8,459 nucleotides of DNA from DASXRA01 sp046734315. Lineage in GTDB: Bacteria > Actinomycetota > Actinomycetes > Mycobacteriales > Jatrophihabitantaceae. The notes beneath the pieces were generated by a model, which saw nothing but the letters and a program-made list of their open reading frames with translations, was not told the origin of the DNA and did not search any database. Every line of letters starts with the position of its first letter. Position 1 is the first letter of the stretch. This document shows, one piece after another, positions 6,502 to 8,459 of the stretch. The position numbers were made by a program, and so were the translations under genes. The stretch is from contig JBKPQY010000124.1 in NCBI GenBank assembly GCA_046734315.1, positions 1 to 8,459 on the forward strand, written 5' to 3'.

Positions 6502-6690
6502 TCAAGCCGCATGCCGCAAATGCTGGGCACGCCTCTGGCGAGGGAGAATCAGCGGCGGATCGACGATCATGCCGGTGCCGCACTCGGTGCACGCCCGGTC
6601 GGGGCAGCCCGCTCGATGCCCATCGGCGCAGGGCGGAATCTCGGCCTGGCGTCGCTGGCCGCACGTCGGGCAATCGAGGTACAGCATCAT
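6502..6690 (-). CDS. Small zinc-ribbon protein (62 aa), function unknown
   Basis: A short protein with two CxxC pairs, CPTC (7-10) and CTEC (34-37), flanking further Cys/His residues (C21, H25, C29), the layout of a zinc ribbon. The central PPCADGH...CPDR segment is also typical of small actinobacterial zinc-ribbon proteins I have seen without assigned function. The start is the first of two adjacent ATG codons (6690; the second is at 6687), chosen because GGAGG lies 5 nt upstream; the frame runs further upstream but without support. The tail after residue 48 is basic (PRQRRAQHLRHAA), compatible with nucleic-acid contact. It is the first gene of the leftward set with DUF3000 and RNase D and is divergent from hemE, with 100 bp between the starts. 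It could serve as an RNA- or protein-binding partner of that set; this is inference. Confidence 0.75.
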   Translation of the reverse strand: MMLYLDCPTCGQRRQAEIPPCADGHRAGCPDRACTECGTGMIVDPPLILPRQRRAQHLRHAA

Positions 6691-6695
6691 GCGGA

Positions 6696-6700
6696 CCTCC
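6696..6700 (-). promoter_or_regulatory. Ribosome binding site of the zinc-ribbon gene
   Basis: On the minus strand GGAGG lies 5 nt before the ATG at 6690. It decides this start over the longer open frame that extends to 6738. Confidence 0.65.
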
Positions 6701-6790
6701 GCAAAGGCGACTCCACTACGTCGTCGTGACGTTGGCACGGGTCACTGACAAAATCACCTAGGCGCGCCGTGTCCCACGCACCGTGCGACG

Positions 6791-7816
6791 ATGAGGACGA
6801 TGCTCGCAGATTCGCTTCTGGTGCGTGCCGCCCGGGGTCGCCCAGGTACCCGGCCGCCGGTGTGGTTCATGCGCCAGGCGGGCCGCTCACTGCCCGAGTA
6901 CCGCGCCGTGCGCGAGGGTACGACGATGCTCGAGGCATGCCGGAATCCCGACCTGATCACCGAGATCACACTGCAGCCGGTGCGCCGGTACGCGGTTGAC
7001 GCGGCGATCCTCTTCTCCGACATCATGGTGCCGCTGGCCGCGGCCGGCGTCGGCGTCGACATCGTCGCCGGCGTGGGTCCCGTGATCGACAAGCCGGTGC
7101 GTACATTGTCCGACCTGGATGTGCTGCGCACACCGCATCCGGACGACGTGCCCTACGTGGTATCGGCGGTACGCACGCTGGTTCGGGAGCTGGGCGAGAT
7201 TCCCCTTATCGGGTTTGCCGGGGCGCCGTTCACGCTGGCCAGCTACTTGATCGAGGGTGGCCCGTCTCGCGACTACGCGCGGACCAAGGCGCTTATGCAC
7301 GGCGACCCACAACTGTGGCACACCCTGCTCGCCCGGCTGGCGGCGATCACCGCGGCGTTCCTGCGGGTCCAGGTCGACGCCGGAGTGTCAGCAGTGCAGC
7401 TGTTCGACTCGTGGGTGGGGGCCTTGTCCGCTGCCGACTACCGGGCAGCCGTGCTGCCGCACAGCCGGGCCGTATTGTCGGCTGTTCCGGAGGTGCCGCG
7501 CATCCACTTCGGCGTCGGTACCGGTGAGCTGCTCGCGCTCATGCGCGAGGCCGGCGCGGACGTCGTCGGGGTCGACTGGCGGGTGCCGCTGGACGAGGCC
7601 GCGCGGCGACTCGGCCCCGGCGCGGCGGTACAGGGCAATCTCGACCCGGCGCTGCTGCTTGCCGACTGGCCGGTCGTCGAGCGTGAGACGCGCCGGGTCG
7701 TCGCCGAAGGCCGTGCCGCGGCCGGGCACATCTTCAACCTCGGCCACGGCGTGCTGCCGGATACCGACCCGGACATGCTGACGCGGCTCGCCGGGTTGGT
7801 GCGCTCGCTCGGTTGA
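6791..7816 (+). CDS. hemE: Uroporphyrinogen III decarboxylase
   Basis: A cytosolic heme-pathway enzyme that removes four acetate carboxyls from uroporphyrinogen III to give coproporphyrinogen III, without a cofactor. The 341 residues are near the family length. Substrate-contacting residues can be placed from the family motifs: R28 and R32 in FMRQAGRSLPEYR, D77 in ILFSDIMVPL, Y152 in FTLASYLIEGG, S207 in QLFDSWVG and H319 in FNLGHGVLPDT. All are present, so the enzyme should be active. The ATG at 6791 is the first start codon after an in-frame TGA at 6746; ATG 6800 is an alternative. Neither has a good Shine-Dalgarno sequence, and I see no convincing promoter in the 100-bp divergent gap. In many actinobacteria hemE is followed by hemG/hemY and hemQ; here a DUF222 gene follows instead, 142 bp downstream. 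Confidence 0.97.
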   Translation: MRTMLADSLLVRAARGRPGTRPPVWFMRQAGRSLPEYRAVREGTTMLEACRNPDLITEITLQPVRRYAVDAAILFSDIMVPLAAAGVGVDIVAGVGPVIDKPVRTLSDLDVLRTPHPDDVPYVVSAVRTLVRELGEIPLIGFAGAPFTLASYLIEGGPSRDYARTKALMHGDPQLWHTLLARLAAITAAFLRVQVDAGVSAVQLFDSWVGALSAADYRAAVLPHSRAVLSAVPEVPRIHFGVGTGELLALMREAGADVVGVDWRVPLDEAARRLGPGAAVQGNLDPALLLADWPVVERETRRVVAEGRAAAGHIFNLGHGVLPDTDPDMLTRLAGLVRSLG

Positions 7817-7906
7817 AGGCTGCTGCTCGCTCGGGTGGTCTTTTAGAACGGCGCCGACGGAGGTCGCTGTGGGCCGGGTGCCTCGCGCCGCCGGCTCGCG
7901 GATTCT
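7817..7906. other. Non-coding gap after hemE, no clear terminator
   Basis: No gene or RNA is visible. Only weak pairings occur here (for example GCCGG at 7873 with CCGGC at 7891, and the palindrome CGGCGCCG at 7852), without a T-run, so I do not call a terminator for hemE. Confidence 0.4.
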
Positions 7907-7921
7907 CCTTATGAAATAAGG
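7907..7921 (+). promoter_or_regulatory. Perfect inverted repeat upstream of the DUF222 promoter
   Basis: CCTTATGAAATAAGG has exact 6-bp arms around GAA. It lies 1 nt upstream of the proposed -35 element and is a rare AT-rich patch in this GC-rich window. It could be an operator half-site pair or an AT-rich upstream promoter element. Confidence 0.4.
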
Positions 7922-7922
7922 G

Positions 7923-7951
7923 TAGACGGCACATGCAGCTGTTGATAGACT
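7923..7951 (+). promoter_or_regulatory. Candidate promoter of the DUF222 gene, leaderless layout
   Basis: TAGACG (7923-7928) resembles the -35 consensus TTGACR, and TAGACT (7946-7951) fits the -10 TANNNT, with a 17-nt spacer. The ATG at 7959 lies 7 nt after the -10, where transcription would be expected to start, so the mRNA would have little or no leader. No Shine-Dalgarno sequence precedes the ATG, which agrees with this. Confidence 0.6.
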
Positions 7952-7966
7952 CGCACACATGTTCGA
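7951..7966 (+). promoter_or_regulatory. Candidate LexA-binding SOS box overlapping the -10 and start codon
   Basis: TCGCACACATGTTCGA matches the mycobacterial SOS box TCGAAC-N4-GTTCGA at 11 of the 12 specified bases; only the fourth base differs (C for A). It runs from the last base of the -10 hexamer through the ATG, so LexA bound here would block transcription. It fits reports that M. tuberculosis 13E12-family genes are LexA-regulated. Confidence 0.6.
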
Positions 7967-7973
7967 GCATGTG
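7956..7973 (+). repeat. 18-bp near-palindrome across the DUF222 start codon
   Basis: CACATG (7956-7961) and CATGTG (7968-7973) are exact inverted arms around TTCGAG, whose core TCGA is itself palindromic; only one base pair of the 18-bp dyad mismatches. It overlaps the SOS-like box, shares its GTTCGA half-site and includes the ATG. Confidence 0.5.
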
Positions 7974-8459
7974 GCGCCGGTCTCGGAGGTCGACGTGCTC
8001 GTCTCCCCGGACTCGGTCGCCGCCGAACTGGCCACCTCCGTGCCGCGGGGCGAGGACACGGCGGCGCTGCTGCTGCTCGACCCGGACGCGTTGTCCGACG
8101 CCGGGCGGGTGGATCTGCTGGTGGCGTTCGAACGGCACATCGCGCGGTTGCAGGCCGCCCAGCAACAGGTGCTCGCCTCCCTCGACGGGCGGGCGTTGGA
8201 CTGGTCCGGCACCAAGCTGATCGACTACACCCGCGAGCAGGTCGGGGCCGCGCTGCGGCTCTCGCCCGGCACCGCGGAACGGCGCCTTGCCGTGGCGCGC
8301 ACCCTGGTCGACCGGCTAACCGCGACCCTGGACCTACTGCGCACCGGGGACATCACCTACCTGCACGCGATGAAGCTCGCCGAAGCCATCGCCTGCTTCG
8401 ATGACCAGACCACCGCGAAGGTCGAGCAGCGGGTGCTGCCCCGGCCTCCGACCAGACCC
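7959..8459 (+). CDS. DUF222/13E12-family protein (usually HNH endonuclease), cut by window end, possibly frameshifted
   Basis: An open frame of 167 codons runs from ATG 7959 to the last base without a stop. It matches the N-terminal DUF222 domain of the actinobacterial 13E12 repeat family: LVAFERHIARLQAAQQQVLASL (54-75 in part), YTREQVGAALRLSP (90-103), TAERRLAVARTLVDRL (105-120) and LRTGDITYLHAMKLAEA (127-143 in part). Full members are usually 400-500 aa with a C-terminal HNH nuclease motif, which would lie beyond the window. The start is set by the -10 seven bases upstream; the N-terminus MFE follows from the SOS-box bases. The frame ends in VLPRPPTRP, where the family usually has VLPRA..QT; that motif is found one base over, so a 1-nt deletion near 8442-8444 is possible. 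The molecular role of the family is not settled. Such genes are often multicopy and regarded as repeat or mobile elements. Confidence 0.88.
   Translation, partial: MFEHVAPVSEVDVLVSPDSVAAELATSVPRGEDTAALLLLDPDALSDAGRVDLLVAFERHIARLQAAQQQVLASLDGRALDWSGTKLIDYTREQVGAALRLSPGTAERRLAVARTLVDRLTATLDLLRTGDITYLHAMKLAEAIACFDDQTTAKVEQRVLPRPPTRP

Noticed and set aside
6452..6673. N-terminal extension of the DUF3000 gene to 6673
   Set aside because: The added residues are Arg/Pro/Ser-rich, unlike the family, and would overlap the well-supported zinc-ribbon gene.
6746..6751. Minus-strand -35-like TTGTCA for the zinc-ribbon gene
   Set aside because: No matching -10 hexamer at the required distance.
6761..6768. 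8-bp palindrome GGCGCGCC in the hemE upstream region
   Set aside because: Expected by chance in DNA this GC-rich and not linked to other elements.
6741..6790. Promoter for hemE in the divergent gap (TTGGCA at 6732 or CTGACA at 6745, TAGGCG at 6759)
   Set aside because: No pair of elements has a 16-18 nt spacer, and no TANNNT hexamer sits 6-8 nt before ATG 6791.
7852..7895. Intrinsic terminator after hemE
   Set aside because: Only 5-bp arms with a large loop and no T-run.
7933..8220. Plus-strand 95-codon frame at the DUF222 locus
   Set aside because: Arg/Ser/Cys-rich shadow; the DUF222 motifs are in the frame starting at 7959.

Overview
The window is GC-rich throughout, with GC-biased third codon positions. 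It carries only chromosomal housekeeping-type genes plus one 13E12/DUF222-family gene. Gene content and order point to a high-GC actinobacterium, probably Pseudonocardiales/Mycobacteriales-like: a DUF3000 gene next to an actinobacterial-type RNase D, with dxs and hemE flanking them, as I recall for the Mycobacterium tuberculosis hemE - DUF3000 - RNase D - dxs1 neighbourhood. The species cannot be named from the sequence alone.

Layout. Positions 1-671 hold the 3' part of a TrmA/RlmD-type RNA m5U methyltransferase gene, cut by the window edge. A possible 30-codon leaderless upstream ORF (683-775) follows and overlaps by ATGA the start of dxs (772-2715, DXP synthase, entry enzyme of the MEP isoprenoid pathway). 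Next comes an OmpR-family response regulator (2743-3444), whose stop overlaps (GTGA) the GTG start of its histidine kinase (3441-4676). All of these read rightward and could be one transcription unit. The kinase converges with, and overlaps by 63 bp, a leftward set: a 62-aa zinc-ribbon protein (6690-6502), a DUF3000 protein (6451-5861) and an HRDC-containing RNase D (5852-4614). Divergent from that set, hemE (uroporphyrinogen decarboxylase) reads rightward (6791-7816). After a 142-bp gap, a DUF222/13E12-family gene starts at 7959 and runs off the right edge.

How the genes work together. dxs and hemE supply isoprenoid and heme precursors. The methyltransferase and RNase D act on structured RNA. 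The two-component pair is a membrane sensor with its DNA-binding regulator, signal unknown. The most informative regulatory signal is at the DUF222 gene: a 17-bp-spaced promoter with its -10 seven bases before the ATG (leaderless layout), overlapped by a 16-bp sequence matching the mycobacterial LexA/SOS box at 11 of 12 specified positions. The same gene may be frameshifted about 18 bases before the window end, where the family motif reappears in another frame.

I saw no tRNA, rRNA, CRISPR array, insertion sequence or clear U-tract terminator. I did not find a convincing new multi-gene system. The best leads are the SOS-like control of the DUF222 gene, the candidate leaderless upstream ORF coupled to dxs, and the uncharacterised zinc-ribbon/DUF3000/RNase D set.
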